Positions 1 to 11,193 of a stretch of DNA of 64,000 nucleotides are shown in pieces. Made by a program: the position numbers and the translations under genes. The stretch is taken from NCBI GenBank assembly GCA_964036155.1, contig OZ038422.1, forward strand, positions 15,647,201 to 15,711,200. Direction: 5' to 3'. Positions within the stretch are counted from its first letter, which is position 1, and every line of letters begins with the position of its first letter. The notes below the pieces were generated by a model that searched no databases, had not been told where the DNA came from, and saw nothing but the letters and a program-made list of their open reading frames with translations. Source of the stretch: Diploscapter coronatus (taxonomy: Eukaryota > Nematoda > Chromadorea > Rhabditida > Rhabditidae).

Positions 1-1504
1 CAGAGCCAAAGCAGAAAATCTATCTCGATTGGTGGAGGAAAAGATCTAAGAAGGCAGGAAATAACTGTGCAAACTGTTACAGTTTATTGATAGTGAAATA
101 CATCCATTTTAAAATGAATTTGAGAACTAGTGACTGTACTTATTTGAAGCTATCTGGCAAATTATAATACATTATCTAAAATTTAATTTGACGATCTAGA
201 ATTTTTCATCTCATATTTACACAATTTTCTTTTTAGAAAGTAATTTTTTTTACATCTATCTGGTAAAAATTTTCTAGTCAAAATAGGTCTTATTTGCAAA
301 TGTGTATCTTAACGGATATTTTGAAATTAAATAAACCCTAATAATATCACCAAATATCGGTGCAACTTCTTTGACTAGCGGATCTCTAGCTAGATTGTAG
401 CTGATGTATAAATTACTTGTGATAATTTTCAAAAGATTTTGTTAACACATTCTTTCTTTATTTTTATGACAGACATCTTATTCCTTTCAAATTCAGATCA
501 TAAAATTTCCTTAGTTATCTAATTTTGTTCCGCGACTTTCACTTTTTTGCGAAAATTCGGTCACTATCCCAAATTCGATAAAATCTTTCTACTAAAATCT
601 GAATAATAATAATAATCCGCCTTTCATCTAAAGAAACAGTTCTTGAAACCTGAGAAATTTTGATCTAATTCCCCTTTTACGCCTGGATTATAAACGAATT
701 GCCAATTATTTTCGAGAACTTGGGCATATCGAAAGATACAAATTTAGTAAATCTTCTGATATTATGAAGATCCCCAGAAATGAATGATATGCGAATTTGT
801 GCAGGGTACGGGGAAAAGATAATTGTTCACCCTCTCGGTTGCTTTTTCGGGTGCTAGCGAATGCACTATTTTCGCCCATGCGAGTCGACTTGAGCTCTTA
901 GTCGAATCTTTTGAGGATTTATTTCATCTTTAGGAATGGGATAAAATAACAGCGGTCGTGTTCTACCCTGTTCGATAGAAATAACAAAGTTTTTGGGCAC
1001 GGCAGAGAAGAAGACCATCTCTTGGTCGAGGAATGACAAAAACAATAGAATAGAGCAGATGAGTGATATGAGAAAGACGCTGGGTCAGGCAAATGGCGAA
1101 AGTCTCCTGGACAGCGAAGAAATCAAAAGATCAAGACCAACAAATCCAAGTTTGAAGAAAATTATGAGGTTCAAAAATCAATTTTAGAACACGAATGGTT
1201 GAAATTGGGATAACTTATTATTGCATGCAAGATTATCACAATAAATTAGAAAAGGGAACTTAGCATTTATCGCTATCCATTATTTTATTAAACATAATTC
1301 TAATTTAATATTTATTGAGCAGTAAACACTGAGATAGTTATTTGGTATAAAGCAGGAATTTCGACATCCGAAGTGGAAAGTTTCAATTTGATCTTCCCCA
1401 TAACTTATCAATTTCTAGTTCTTCTGTCAAAATTCCTAGAATCCGTGTTATTCTCTATAAAAACCGATCTATGATGAAACTCAAATATATACAGAAAATT
1501 CATC
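1..1504. other. Non-coding stretch, nothing firmly supported
   Basis: No gene can be supported here. The first 50 bases have a short open plus-strand frame ending in TAA at 47-49 that could be the tail of a gene starting outside the window, but nothing confirms it. An open frame at 993-1187 lacks an ATG and shows no family motif. The rest is AT-rich sequence downstream of the minus-strand gene that ends at 1505. Confidence 0.5.
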
Positions 1505-1869
1505 TCATTGCTTGTTGAAATAGGCTTTCATGGCAGGAATTGTGGGTAGCACAATGTAGCCTGAAGCTCCTGGAGGCGTTGTTGAGTTCATGTTGCCGAT
1601 CGACTAAAATTAGCTTTGCCCGATCTCTAAACGATCGATCCCGAAACGACTCACATGAATATTGGCAAAGTTGGTTTCACTTGAAATCGGAAGTGGCTGC
1701 GTGCCGAAACCTTGAATAGAAAATCCAGTATTTGAGTTAGAGCTGCAAATTGACGAGTCAGAAACATGAATCAAACAAAAACGACTTACTCATTTCCATT
1801 ATTCATACCCAAGTCGCTGAAGGCGTTCCTCTTCTGGTTGTTATTATTATTGTTATTGTTGAAAGCCAT
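1505..1869 (-). CDS. Small Asn-rich protein, 88 aa, three exons
   Basis: I do not recognise this protein. The model starts at the ATG at 1867-1869 with MAF followed by a run of eight Asn, then QKRNAFSDLG. Exon 1 ends at a GTAAGT donor, and two short introns with TTTGCAG and TTTTAG acceptors join exons in consistent phase, ending ...MKAYFNKQ-stop at 1505-1507. The total is 88 residues, with no signal peptide or membrane segment, mostly low-complexity (Asn, Ser, Thr, Pro, Gly). Good splice sites at both introns and an unbroken frame argue that it is real. Upstream on the minus strand an acceptor-like TTTTCAG lies just before the start (a possible 5' UTR intron or trans-splice site), and a TATATAA box lies near 2008-2017. 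The product is probably disordered, and its function is unknown. Confidence 0.72.
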
Positions 1870-3716
1870 AAGTACGAGTTTATAGAATTTTGAATTTGGA
1901 TCTGAAAACATAACCTATGAAATATGATTTTAAAATATTAAAGTGAAGAAATTTAAATTCCGCCGAGCAATTTCTAATGTCTTGAATTTAATTCAAAACT
2001 TCAGCCTTTTATATAAACTCTGATTTTACGATAACGTGAATCTTTTTCTTGCGTCCTTTCACAGCTTTAAGGAGGCGGCGCTTTTTTCGCATCCCACGTT
2101 CCAATTTTCTCAACTTTCATCCTTCTTCTCTTTTTCTATAGCTCTTGCAATTATCGCTATGAAAAATCTTTCATCCTAAATTTAAGCAGGAAGTAAATGA
2201 TGCTTGGTGCTTGGTACTGTAGTGAAATGTGTGAACGACAAAATATGAAAATTAGGACAAAGCTAAGTGAAAATTAAAGAGAGGATCAAAATGAAGTTAG
2301 AACAAGAATAAAAAGTGAAAATTTTGAACTATGTTTATAATCAATTGGAATATACATCAATAGGCATGAAACCTTTTCGGAAATGATTATTTCAGTGTAG
2401 CAAGTGATGAGAATAATAGAATGTCAAAGAGGCGTCACCATTTAGTGAGGAATGTAATTTGATCTTGTTACAGTGAAGACGCTCACGTATTATAAACGAA
2501 TATACCCAAGTTTGCGCGTTCATTTTTTGCTAAAATATCAATTTGATCTAGTAAAACTTCAAATTATAAGTGAACCGAATCGAATTGAAATTCGTGGTTG
2601 CCTTCAAAATCAATGAAAATTTAATTATCACGATTTTGAAACCATGTTCTGAAGAATCTTTTTCTTCTACGAATCACCCGAGTCTAAATCAGACATTTTG
2701 GCTATTTTTCCATTTTTACAAAAATTTTCGCTCCAAATTCGACGGTTCAATTATTTCGATAATCAATCAGACAAATTACAAATTGATGTTGAATTATGAC
2801 AAGTTAAAACAGGCTGATTTTATCGCAACCATTTCAGATTCGTATGACCATTTTGATTTTCGTCAAAATTATTCTTGCTTCTTACGTCAAACAACAACCT
2901 GATTTCTAATTTCATTTAGTTTAATTGAAAATCGAATCGAAGAACTATTGTCAGTGGCCGATTACTTTAGGTAAAAGAAGCGATGCACAAAATCGAGTAT
3001 GCAATGTTTGCATTTCATAATTTCAAAGTCTCCAAAATAGCTCCTTGAATCGATGCAATGTCGTCTATTCGCTTGCAAGCAACGTTAATTTCCCTGCATC
3101 CTATTTATTATATCTCAAATAATCGGCCATAGAAAATACGAAAGTCAAAATTACTCATTATTTTCAGTTGATAATGGATAAAATTTGAAGACCTAATTTG
3201 ACAAATTTGATTTAAATATTTAGGCCGCCATTTATTCATTTTCTAAATTTTATCACTAATCCCCCCTATTCGTTTTATTGAAAACATTTTGAATCTTTGA
3301 CTTTTTCGACAGTTAAAATTCATCAATTCACAGAGATATTCTCTACTCTTTTCCACAAAGCACTTTACTCGTATCAGATCTACAAGTTTTAGATCATGCT
3401 AATGTCTGTAAATGAACGACCTCCGACGAGAGTGACAAACAACAAAATAGACTATTTTGCATTGTCCTATTTTGTAATAGAAAAAAGAACTCCAAGTTTG
3501 GATGAAAATCCTTCTCCATTCATGCTTAAATTAGACCATGCTAATTTCGAATCAGTCTTTTGAAGGGGCAATTTATTATGAATTTGGTCTTGACACATAG
3601 GAGTCGATAAATATAAAATATTCTTGATACATGAATGATATTTTAAAAATCACAAATGAATATTGAATATTTAAAAAAAAAAAAATTAGAAACTTTTGCA
3701 TAACTTAATCAAGTTT
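1870..3716. other. Intergenic, promoter side of the Asn-rich gene
   Basis: A TATATAA sequence at about 2008-2017 and a GC-rich patch at 2070-2095 (minus strand reads GCGAAAAAAGCGCC, loosely E2F-like) sit upstream of the gene starting at 1869. An open frame at 2570-2902 has no ATG, no splice context and no recognisable domain, so I do not call it. A poly-A run lies near 3670-3685. Confidence 0.4.
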
Positions 3717-6451
3717 TCACTCATCATCTTCGGCATGACGGTAGTGTCTAAATTTGAATAATAAGCTAAGAATTAGTCCGGTTAACTCACCTGCTTCTGA
3801 GATGGTGCTTGGGGATTTTCGGAACTCCGCCGACGACCCCCGACTCGATACCGCATTCATCGACGCCTCTCAGAATTCGGAACAGACCATCCTCTCCCCA
3901 ATCTGTGTTCCAGCTAAACCAAATTATTATAGCTTTGTTCGAGGAATTGTTAGAGAAATGTTCTTCGTAGGACATTTCAATTGTTCTACCTGTTCACAAC
4001 GAGCCAATAGGGCATGCCTGAAATTCAAATTCTTTGGAAAAAATCAACTCAAAAATCACCTTGATCAATTCCCCAGCCAATGAGTTTGACTGCATGACCG
4101 CCTCCGAGCTTTCCTCCAGTGTGCTACAGCGAAATTGATTTTAGATTATTTTTCTAATAACTTTGCCAGATCTGGGGAGAATTTGAGTCAGACTCAAAAA
4201 TATACGAGGGATAAGTCTCAGAAGCGAACTTTACATTATGACGTTATTACGAATAAAAACAGTATTTGAAAATTAGGGCTAGAGATACAAAATGTGAAGG
4301 AGATATTATGGGAAATAGGTCACAGAGGCGTGCTGACTTAAGTCCTCCCTAGATCTGAACTTTACCACATAGACTCCTCCATCGTAGTTCAGGAAATCTT
4401 CGTAGACTTCGAAGGCGACCTAAAAGAGATCCAAAATTTCAAAATATCAACAATTTTCGACTACCTCAACAGGTCCGTGCGTCATCACTTCCTTCTGAAT
4501 GGCTTCGACTTTGCTCGAGACTCCGTACGCTGACTTTCCATAGTACTTGTCCTCGTTGTAAGAACGCTCGGTGTATTGATCGATGCATTTCTTCTCGCAT
4601 TTGGGTGTTGGGTAGAGATCGTGTTTGCAGGGGTCAAAGTGAGTTTTATTCGAGTGATGCTCGCCTGAAGTTATGTGTTGAACATTTTATTAGGAAATTT
4701 TCTAATTCAGAGACAAAGAATGCCATGTTAGTGTGGATTATTGAGGCTGTGAACACTCCTCCCAAGAATGAATTCAATTCTTCCTAAATTTTATGTTAGT
4801 GCATGACTTTTTCACCTTCACTACTTCACTATCCTTCCTCTTTTTACCTCTTTGGGATGAAATCATGTAATCTTGGGGTAATAGTTTTTGCAGACGGTAA
4901 TTCAACAACATAAATTTTCTCTCAATTTAAGTAAGATTTTCCATGAAATGTTATTGCACACTGATCTTTTTTAATAATTCTAGAAAATATTCACATGGTG
5001 GGAACGGATAGGGTTTGCATCCGGAATGCTGAGTGTAGTTCGATCCGGTAACGATTCCGTCACGTACCCAATATCTCCATGCAGCAAGGGGATCTCCGCC
5101 ATTGCATCTAAAATCAGTTGGTTTCATAATTTCGGTGGTTTGAACTTTAGATTTCGAGCGCAAGTTGAGTTCATTTTTGCATGTCAATAAGTTGAAGGCC
5201 ACCATCATATCTATCGCTTATCGCATTGCTAAAACACTTACAAAGCTTCCTGTGATATGAAAGTGAAGAAGAAGCAGTGACAGTTGGTGTCATTCAATTC
5301 AGTATTATCTACGGATTGACACCATCACTCGTTTTCTAACGAAGTAAGCAAGGAAAAATGAATTCACTTTAGGAATTTTTACAGGAAAAGTCGATAGATT
5401 ACCCAAATCCACATGACTTGCAGCAACTCAGAAGATCATCGGCAGAGAGTGAGGCCTGAAATTCGATAAGTTTTGCTCCCTAAAATTACTTACCTGAATT
5501 TTTCCATTTGAAGCAATGCAGATTCTGTCAGACATGGCTTCAACAGCTCCAAATGCCCTAGAATAAAAAATACGCTAATTTCTTAAACCTGAACCATTTA
5601 CCAGCAGGATCCTGAAATTTTGAAAAGATGATTAGATTTAAAAAAAAATAATAATAAAACTCTTTACCGCATGATGACTGATCACGGACTTGCTTGAGCG
5701 AGTCGCATTGTGGCCAATTTGTACGCGAATCGAAGTTTTCGGGAATAGCAATATCGAGACTAGCGGTCGAGGCCAGATTTTTGCGAGCCTAAATTTAGAT
5801 TTTTATGTTGTTTATGGAAAATTTTTAGATTTTTTTTCAAATTATGTTCCATTTCCTTGTTCGAATAATAATCTGAATAATTCATACACTCATCGGTAGT
5901 CGAACGTGCTCGACGCCCATTAGTCCCCATTTGGTCTTCTCCGAGTACTTGTTGAAGCGTTTGTGCAATTTGGCCTGAAATATGCATTTTGCAGTTGTAC
6001 ATTTATTTTCTTTGTTATTCATTTGCATGTCTGATGAAAGTTTATTCGCATTAAATATTCAAAGATGTGTTTTTCTGTAATTATATGGTATTACCCGCCA
6101 AAGGTTTTGCTTCCTGTTTACGTAGTCAACAAGCTCCTGTCCGCTCAATTCCTCAGCCTCTTTCGGGATAACACGATTGCGGAACTGATCTGAAAATAAA
6201 AGAGTGAAGAAAATTAATGACTTTTTCTTTCAAATTTCTTCGAAATATCATGCTCCCAAATCATTCTTAAAGGTAACCAACCTAGGACTGAAACTCTTCC
6301 TTGATTCCTGTCAAACTCAAAACTGTCATCGGTATCATCCTCGACTGTGTTCCTGGCATAGACCGATACAGCCAAAATGACCAATAAATAGAGAAGTTTC
6401 TAAAGTCGTCAAGCTATTTAGATGAAAAATTGGCTAATTGAAACTTACCAT
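3717..6451 (-). CDS. Cathepsin B-like cysteine protease preproprotein
   Basis: This is a complete papain-family (C1A) cathepsin B, about 386 aa, on 14 exons with canonical GT-AG introns. Exon 1 is only the ATG (6449-6451). A hydrophobic signal peptide ([16 protein letters not shown]) is followed by a cathepsin B propeptide with the motif [11 protein letters not shown]. The mature domain carries QSSCGSCWAF with the catalytic Cys, CNGGDP, an intact occluding loop with the CEHH His pair (so dipeptidyl carboxypeptidase activity is expected), GGGHAV with the catalytic His, and VNSWNTDWG with the catalytic Asn. The C-terminal tail after GVPK is about 18 residues long and acidic at its end. The last exon (3717-3747) was chosen because the preceding stop overlaps a perfect GTGAGT donor. 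It probably acts in gut lumen or lysosomes, as nematode CPR proteases do. Upstream GATA-type sites fit intestinal expression. Confidence 0.97.
4167..4358. mobile_element. Small inverted-repeat element in a cathepsin B intron
   Basis: The ends read CAGATCTGGGGAGAATTTGAGTC and, on the other strand, CAGATCTAGGGAGGACTTAAGTC, giving imperfect terminal inverted repeats of about 20 bp around a 190-bp non-coding body. A related sequence sits at 38792-38879 inside a galactosyltransferase intron. This fits a short non-autonomous DNA element (MITE). No clear target-site duplication is visible. Confidence 0.5.
5602..5611 (-). other. 10-nt micro-exon holding the catalytic cysteine
   Basis: The minus-strand sequence reads TTTCAG, then GATCCTGCTG, then GTAAAT. 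Splicing these ten bases between their neighbours is the only way to keep frame across CGSCWAF. It supplies Ser-Cys and two bases of Trp, including the active-site Cys codon. Confidence 0.9.
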
Positions 6452-6554
6452 GACTTGACTGAACTATTGAGATATCAAATGTCGAAGCCAACCAATCAAA
6501 AATAGAAAACAGGATGGACTGGACAGTGTCAGTCAGTCAGTCAGTCGGTGGGCT

Positions 6555-6599
6555 CTTTATCAGTTTATTTATAGGGAAATGAAAAGTAGGGCAGATAAG
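6555..6599 (-). promoter_or_regulatory. TATA-like and GATA sites of the cathepsin B promoter
   Basis: On the minus strand, upstream of the ATG at 6451, CTGATAAAG (6555-6563) matches the intestinal GATA-factor (ELT-2 type) consensus TGATAA. A second GATA site (CTTATCT) lies at 6593-6599, and a TATAAATA box lies at about 6567-6574. A CAGT tandem run sits between box and start (about 6526-6547). The spacing of roughly 100-120 bp to the start is compatible with a core promoter. The intestinal role is inferred from the known rule for nematode gut genes. Confidence 0.55.
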
Positions 6600-7247
6600 T
6601 AAGATGATCACGAGTCTTTGAGGGGGCATTCAAAATAAGGACTACATTGATTGGGAGAAGAAGATCAAGGAAATAACTGTTTTGATATTGAATAGGAAAG
6701 CGATAGTTTTTTTGAATGAAGATAAAAATAAGCTATCGAACAAAATATATTCAGCGTTATTTCGAAGATAATAATTGAAAAATGTTTGTCAATATCCAAA
6801 ATTTTCTACCAACACATTAATTGGCTGAATTTAACATGCTCATATAATATAAATTTTCGCTTCTTTTCTCGTCATTATTTTAACTCAAATGTGGCAAGTT
6901 TATTTTTCAAATATTTATTCCTTCATAATCGCGTAATATTGCTAAAAATACAATTTTTGTATGCTCATGCTTATTGTTGAATATAGCACGAAAATCGAAT
7001 GCGTATGTCGATATCAATGTGGTACCCATATCAAAATTACATTTTAAAATAAATAATGAACCCGAGTGATAAGATTAAGATAATTCTAGAAGAATTTTCT
7101 CAAATGTAAAGAGATCAAAGATATAAATATTGAAAAATCAACCCCTAATCGCATTAGTCTCTATGATATTGAGCATCTTGTACTTGAGAATGTTGGTACT
7201 CGAGAATGTAAATTCGGCTAATTAACTATTAATCGAACAATAATTAA
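6600..7247. other. Intergenic between cathepsin B and the 7TM receptor
   Basis: AT-rich sequence with no supported gene. It contains the upstream region of the cathepsin gene and the 3' flank of the receptor gene that ends at 7248. The short open frame at 6786-6980 starts without ATG and looks like chance. Confidence 0.5.
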
Positions 7248-10200
7248 TCACGATAAAATTAGTCGTTGTTTCTCGAGTTCTTCTAGCTGAGAAGTCTTTT
7301 CATAGTCCCAAGCTGTTTTTTCTCCGTCAGACGATTTCGAAGATTTCGATGATTTTGTCTTTTCGCAGGAAACCACGACGATTGTTCGCTCGTGTTTGTC
7401 GTCGCTGAAAATTAGAAGATAAGGAAAATAGAATCATTTTTCTTCTTCTTCAATTCAGAAATTTGTGTTATGGTTCCATAAAAATAAAGAACTTATTTTT
7501 GGTTTGCATAAAAATTTACCTTCCAATTCGAATCTGCTTCTGATAATTGCCGTTTGTGCCATAAATCTTCGTTGTATTTTGAGCCGTCGTAAATGAAGAC
7601 GGCCCACAGTAACTGATGTCCTGAAATTGAGACTTCAATAAAAGTTATTTTCATTTTTTTCTTTGCAACAATTTTGATTGCCTCTTCTTTGCGAGTAAAC
7701 ACTTTGCTCGTCAAGTTTAGTCACATGGGACGTTCGTCCCGAATTTCGATGGACTTTTGAATTCTCTACCCTAATATTTTAAACCAGGAAGTTGCAAGTC
7801 ACGATATGTTAACTTGTCATAAATGCATTTAGGATTGAATAGGAAAAGGCAAACGGATATTGATAAAGAAAGAAACTTTTGAGGTTAAAATTTTAAATAC
7901 CAAAACGGTGAATCTTTTATGAAAAATATCTACGAAAAGCCAGAAGAAAGTTAGAGTGTTGATGAGATTTGTCATTTATGAAGCAAAATTAGATAATCCC
8001 ATTTTAAGTGTTAATCTGAGTTCGGTTTTAGATAACATCGCTTAAAGAATAACCAGCTATAATGACAAGTTATTGCAAAATTTAAATGATTTAAAACGCA
8101 TAGGTAATCTGGGTTACTCATCAATTTCGAAGCTAATTATATGATTAGGAAGATTATTGTGAGTATTCTTTCTTCACGTTATTACCGGGAAACAAGATTT
8201 TCGATTGGAAATATAACGGGGAACCCAAATTGTCCAAATTGCTATTCTTACCGGATCTGAGCCCCAGTGCGTTAGACGATACATCGACTGCCCAATGCTC
8301 GTGTTCAGAATGACATGACGACAAGACTTTCTTAAATAACATCCATTATAATGATTTTTTCACTCTTCAATACCTAAATCGCTTTCCCCAGAAAATGAAG
8401 ACCCAGAAATTCGAGCTGCAATTTAGGACGATAAGGAAGTTGGAGAGGTCGACGAATAATGACGCTAACGAGCTGCGCATGAATACATCCTGGCCGACGA
8501 TCTAAAATTGTCGACTTAAAACCAGACTATAATTGCAAGAAGCTATTATTTTCTGAATAAATAATTGGATGTGTTCAAGTTTCAATAGTTTATAGCTTAC
8601 GTGTTCAATGACGTCGATAACTGTCGGTAGTATGTCTGATATGAGGAACTTCGCTATGACTAACACCAACATGATATTCGACTTGTGCTCTTTCCTGAAA
8701 CGAGAATAATTTCTAAAACCATTCGATTATTTGAAAACCTCATAACTTCGTGGCATGCAAAACAATCTGGGTCATTTCATGATTTAACGAGGTTTCTAGA
8801 TTTTCTATTTCTGCAATTAGCGTACCTTGTAGTCTGACATTTTCTATTCCTCTGGTCGATTTCGACATTTGGCGGACAGAGCGACCTTCTCTTTGCAATG
8901 GCCTTTCGCAGTGCCAATGAAATACGAAGTGTCAATCCAAAGAGCAGCAGGCAAGGACATAGAGTTACAAAGAGCATCGCAAGGATCACATGGTAGATCG
9001 TCCAATAGAGGCTATTCTGAAATTTTCAGCAATAGTTTCGTATTATAACTTATAAACTGTGCATACTTCAAATAATTCGGTCCTATCGATTATTGGCACA
9101 CAGTTTGGAGCCTCTTTACACCAGTCAGTCAGAACATGGACTTCGAAGAATCGAGGGGCTGAGAAAATCACAGCGAACAGAGAAACGACGATCATCAAGC
9201 GACGTACTCGGCTGAAATGGGATGAATAAGACTTGTTAGTGAAATGATTTCCTACCTCTTCTTGCCAATAGCCCTATGTTTTAGTGGCTGACAAAGTGCT
9301 AGATATCTGTCCACTGTGAGAGTCAGCACAATCCACACAGAACCGGTATGGGTCGTGTTCGCAAAGGTGTAGACGTACTGGTAGATGTAAACGTATGTGC
9401 CTGAGAAGTTTGGATATAAAATAATAAGTGCGGGGATTTCTACCTTGCGACACCAAATGACCCCATATCAGATTTGGTAGCGAGTAGAGCAGGAATGCAT
9501 TCGCCAATAGGGCTGTTTGCCATAGAGTTAACGTAACCTGCAAATGCAAAGCTAAAGTTATTTTTTGTTTCATAGTTCAATGCTCTTTGACCACTTCCAA
9601 TGTGCTATCTAGTTTCAATTGATGCATTACTCAGTCAAGTCTCTTGAGTGACATAAAGAGCTTCAAGGTCTCCTTGTCGTGGATCAGATATGAGACGCAG
9701 ACTTTGAAAAATCCAGCGCAAATCGCAATTTTAATTACCCTTATTTTCTGTTAGGAGGAATTTTAATTGGACTTTCAAGTTCAATAAGCCTGCTTGATTC
9801 TCTTCCGCAAATAACTAATTCCTTTTTATTAAGAATACCGCACTAAAATTGGCATTTATCAAAAGTCTGATGCATAAAAAGTCCAAACTTTCAATTAGTG
9901 GAATAGTTCTTGAAGATCTTTGTTACATTATGGCCTTTACGCAGAACACGAGCCTTGATCGTCGAAAATTGGACCTATTTTCCATTAATTCCTTGTCTTC
10001 TTGTCCTCTTCATAAAGGCCTAATTTGTGATGGACGGATAGTTTTGCCTCTGGATATCATTAATCTTACTTATTTTCTTCGGGCCTTTTCAGTAACCCTC
10101 TTTCATTTCTCTTTCTCTACTCTCGCATGGCTAAATAAGCGAGCTGTACGCGTCTGCTTTCTTTCCTCTCTCAGCGAATTTTTCAATCCAATGAGTGAGA

Positions 10201-11193
10201 AACGAGCAGTTCTTATGAATGGACGAGGAAAAGATTTAGGAATCCAAGAAATAGAGTGACTATCACTAAGGATACATTCCTAATTACTCTATGATGGAGA
10301 ATTACTGCAATCATTGAGTAATACGGCATTTTCTCGCGATGCGTTCAGCTATTTCTGCTATTTCTTGCATAAGAATAGATTGTAAGCTTATAATCCACCA
10401 CCCCATAATGGTATAGGGAAATTTATAGAATAGGTTCAGAGATTGATTGAAATTACATTTTGATGAAAGTAAAAACGAAGTGAGTTGTTATCGATGAACA
10501 ATCACTTGGAATAAAGTAGAAAGGACGCATTTCTTTATCTTCCCCCCTTTGGTGCCTTAAAATGCGCACACAGATGACAATTTTCCTCATTTTTCCGTTT
10601 CTTTATCGAAATTAGCGGGATTTTGCGATAAACACTTTCGAGTTACTGTCAATTGGTATTGGTAAAAATAAATCGACTAACTATCGGTGATTAGCATAAA
10701 ATTTGCGAAAAAAGAAAGACAAACAAAAAATTGACATAAAAAGTGTTATCAAATTAAGGAAGATCTGTGGCTCACAAAGGTGGGTGAAGAACGAATCCCT
10801 TCTATTTTATTCCAAGTTATCGTTCATCGACAATACTAACCAGATAATATTGAATCGCCGGTGTTCCAGTACGTTCGCATCGTAAGAATATGTAGACTGA
10901 GAAGGCGTTCAGAGCAATGCCTAAAATAAAATAATTCTTCAATAGTTTAGGCGGTTTTCAAATAATTTTAACATAAACTTTCCTAATAGTGATTTTCATT
11001 TTTGGGATAGTTCTTCATTGTAAGTTAGAAATGAATCTCTAAGTTGTATTTTCACTGAGTTACCTGTAACGACAAAGAATGCGGTGAAGTAACCGTTGAG
11101 TAGGTGGGAGAGCATGTGGATGAGAGTGAGAAAGAGCGTTTGTTCAGAATCGACTGCCGAGGGATCAGACGAGCCATCAGAGCCCGAAGACAT
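7248..11193 (-). CDS. FMRFamide/neuropeptide-type 7TM G-protein-coupled receptor
   Basis: A rhodopsin-class receptor of about 447 aa on 11 exons, all introns canonical and in phase. The start (ATG 11191-11193) gives a short Ser/Asp-rich N-terminus. TM1 ends FSVYIFLR, TM2 contains LLANAFLLYSLPN, TM3 ends in the DRY motif (VDRYLALCQPLKHR), TM4-TM5 follow with extracellular Cys residues, TM6 contains FLISDILPTVIDVIEH, and TM7 contains DLSNFLIVLNCSSNFW. This TM6-TM7 pattern is typical of the nematode and insect FMRFamide/myosuppressin receptor group. The C-terminal tail (about 110 aa) is Ser/Lys-rich, ending at the TGA at 7248-7250, and is split by a roughly 630-nt intron. The ligand cannot be read from the sequence. 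An acceptor-like ATTGCAG 25 nt upstream of the ATG may be a 5' UTR intron or trans-splice site. Neuronal or muscle expression is expected for the family. Confidence 0.95.

Noticed and set aside
2..49. Open frame at the left edge (RAKAENLSRLVEEKI-stop) as the last exon of a gene
   Set aside because: Only 16 codons with no visible acceptor or family motif. The neighbouring frame is also open.
2570..2902. 110-codon open frame on plus
   Set aside because: No ATG start, no domain and no splice context. Such lengths arise by chance in AT-rich DNA.
9849..10259. 136-codon open frame on plus
   Set aside because: It lies inside a 1.3-kb intron of the 7TM receptor gene, begins without ATG and shows no recognisable motif.
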